A stretch of 6,208 nucleotides of DNA from contig CAYMRB010000528.1 in NCBI GenBank assembly GCA_964392615.1, forward strand, positions 1 through 6,208. The letters run 5' to 3'. Positions 6,069 through 6,208 of this stretch are shown here, in pieces. Made by a program: the position numbers and the translations under genes. The notes under the pieces were generated by a model. That model did no database searches. It saw only the letters and a list, made by a program, of their open reading frames with translations, and had not been told where the DNA came from. Origin of the DNA: CAYMRB01 sp964392615 (lineage in GTDB: Bacteria; Planctomycetota; UBA8108). Numbering within the stretch: the stretch's first letter is position 1; each line of letters opens with the position of its first letter.

Positions 6069-6074
6069 AGTATA
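6069..6074 (-). promoter_or_regulatory. Possible -10 element of dus, implying a near-leaderless mRNA
   Basis: The minus strand reads TATACT, five of six matches to TATAAT, in a very GC-rich setting. A transcript start about 7 nt downstream would fall within a few bases of the ATG at 6060. That would fit the absence of a Shine-Dalgarno sequence. The -35 position (about 6092-6097, TCGCCG on the minus strand) has no consensus match, so this is weak. Confidence 0.3.
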
Positions 6075-6100
6075 CGACGGTCGACGGTCGGCGGCGAGGC

Positions 6101-6196
6101 GGGGACGGGATCGGAGTCGGGATCGGAGACGGGATCGGAGTCGGCATCGGAGTCGGGAGCGGAGTCGGGGACGGAGTCGGGATCGGAGTAGGGAGC
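6101..6196. repeat. GGNNNC hexamer / 12-bp tandem repeat upstream of dus
   Basis: Sixteen consecutive hexamers, almost all fitting GGNNNC, run without a break. They mostly alternate as GGGATC-GGAGTC, a 12-bp unit that varies at one or two bases per copy. GG doublets recur every 6 nt on the plus strand, and all Cs sit on a 6-nt grid. On the minus strand one frame would read a Pro-Thr/Pro-Ile repeat, and on the plus strand one frame reads Gly-Ile/Gly-Val, but no start or domain supports coding. It is best called a microsatellite-like or VNTR-like tract. It could alternatively be the end of a repetitive coding region that continues past the window. Confidence 0.85.
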
Positions 6197-6208
6197 CGCG
6201 GGGGGGGC
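6197..6208. other. G8 homopolymer at the window edge
   Basis: After CGC... the tract ends in eight consecutive G (6200-6207) and a final C. It directly follows the hexamer tract and may be a place where assembly or read quality fails. Confidence 0.6.

Noticed and set aside
6061..6147. N-terminal extension of dus from the ATG at 6147
   Set aside because: It would add a Pro-Thr-Pro-Ile repeat and Arg-rich stretch encoded by the hexamer tract, and Dus proteins start close to the APMAGVT motif.
1..6208. CRISPR arrays, tRNA/rRNA genes, insertion sequences or att sites
   Set aside because: No spaced direct repeats, cloverleaf-like sequences, transposase motifs or terminal inverted repeats were seen. 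The only tandem DNA repeat is the hexamer tract.

Overview
The window comes from a GC-rich bacterium. It carries the 3' end of a HAO-family octaheme cytochrome c gene, a small unknown gene, a compact periplasmic nitrate reductase (Nap) locus, and a convergent tRNA-dihydrouridine synthase gene. The high-GC coding style, the Pro/Ala/Asp-rich linker behind a lipoprotein signal and the many multiheme cytochromes would fit a delta-proteobacterial or Myxococcota-like organism. That placement is an inference from style, not a phylogenetic result.

Layout: (1) 1-936 (+) encodes the C-terminal part of a hydroxylamine oxidoreductase-like cytochrome with four CxxCH sites, probably hemes 5-8. (2) 937-1070 is intergenic and holds two strong tandem hairpins. 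(3) 1071-1541 (+) encodes an unrecognised 156-residue protein. (4) 1542-1829 (+) is napD and (5) 1849-4170 (+) is napA, with a TAT signal, a 4Fe-4S motif and the Mo-ligand cysteine. (6) 4221-4883 (+) encodes a predicted lipoprotein with two tandem copies of a NapB-like diheme module, four hemes in all. (7) 4907-4945 is a long perfect-stem terminator between the convergent units. (8) 4987-6060 (-) is a dusB-like gene. (9) 6101-6196 is a GGNNNC hexamer / 12-bp tandem repeat upstream of dus, and the window ends in a G8 run.

How the genes may work together: NapD would bind the NapA TAT signal during maturation. NapA would reduce nitrate to nitrite in the periplasm, with electrons delivered by the membrane-tethered tetraheme lipoprotein in place of a soluble diheme NapB. 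The HAO-like protein just upstream could act on nitrite or hydroxylamine, which suggests a nitrate-to-reduced-nitrogen module. No quinol dehydrogenase (napC, napGH, nrfH) lies in the window. The most interesting points are the duplicated NapB-like lipoprotein, the hao-nap linkage, the hairpin pair between them, and the unknown gene at the head of the nap unit.
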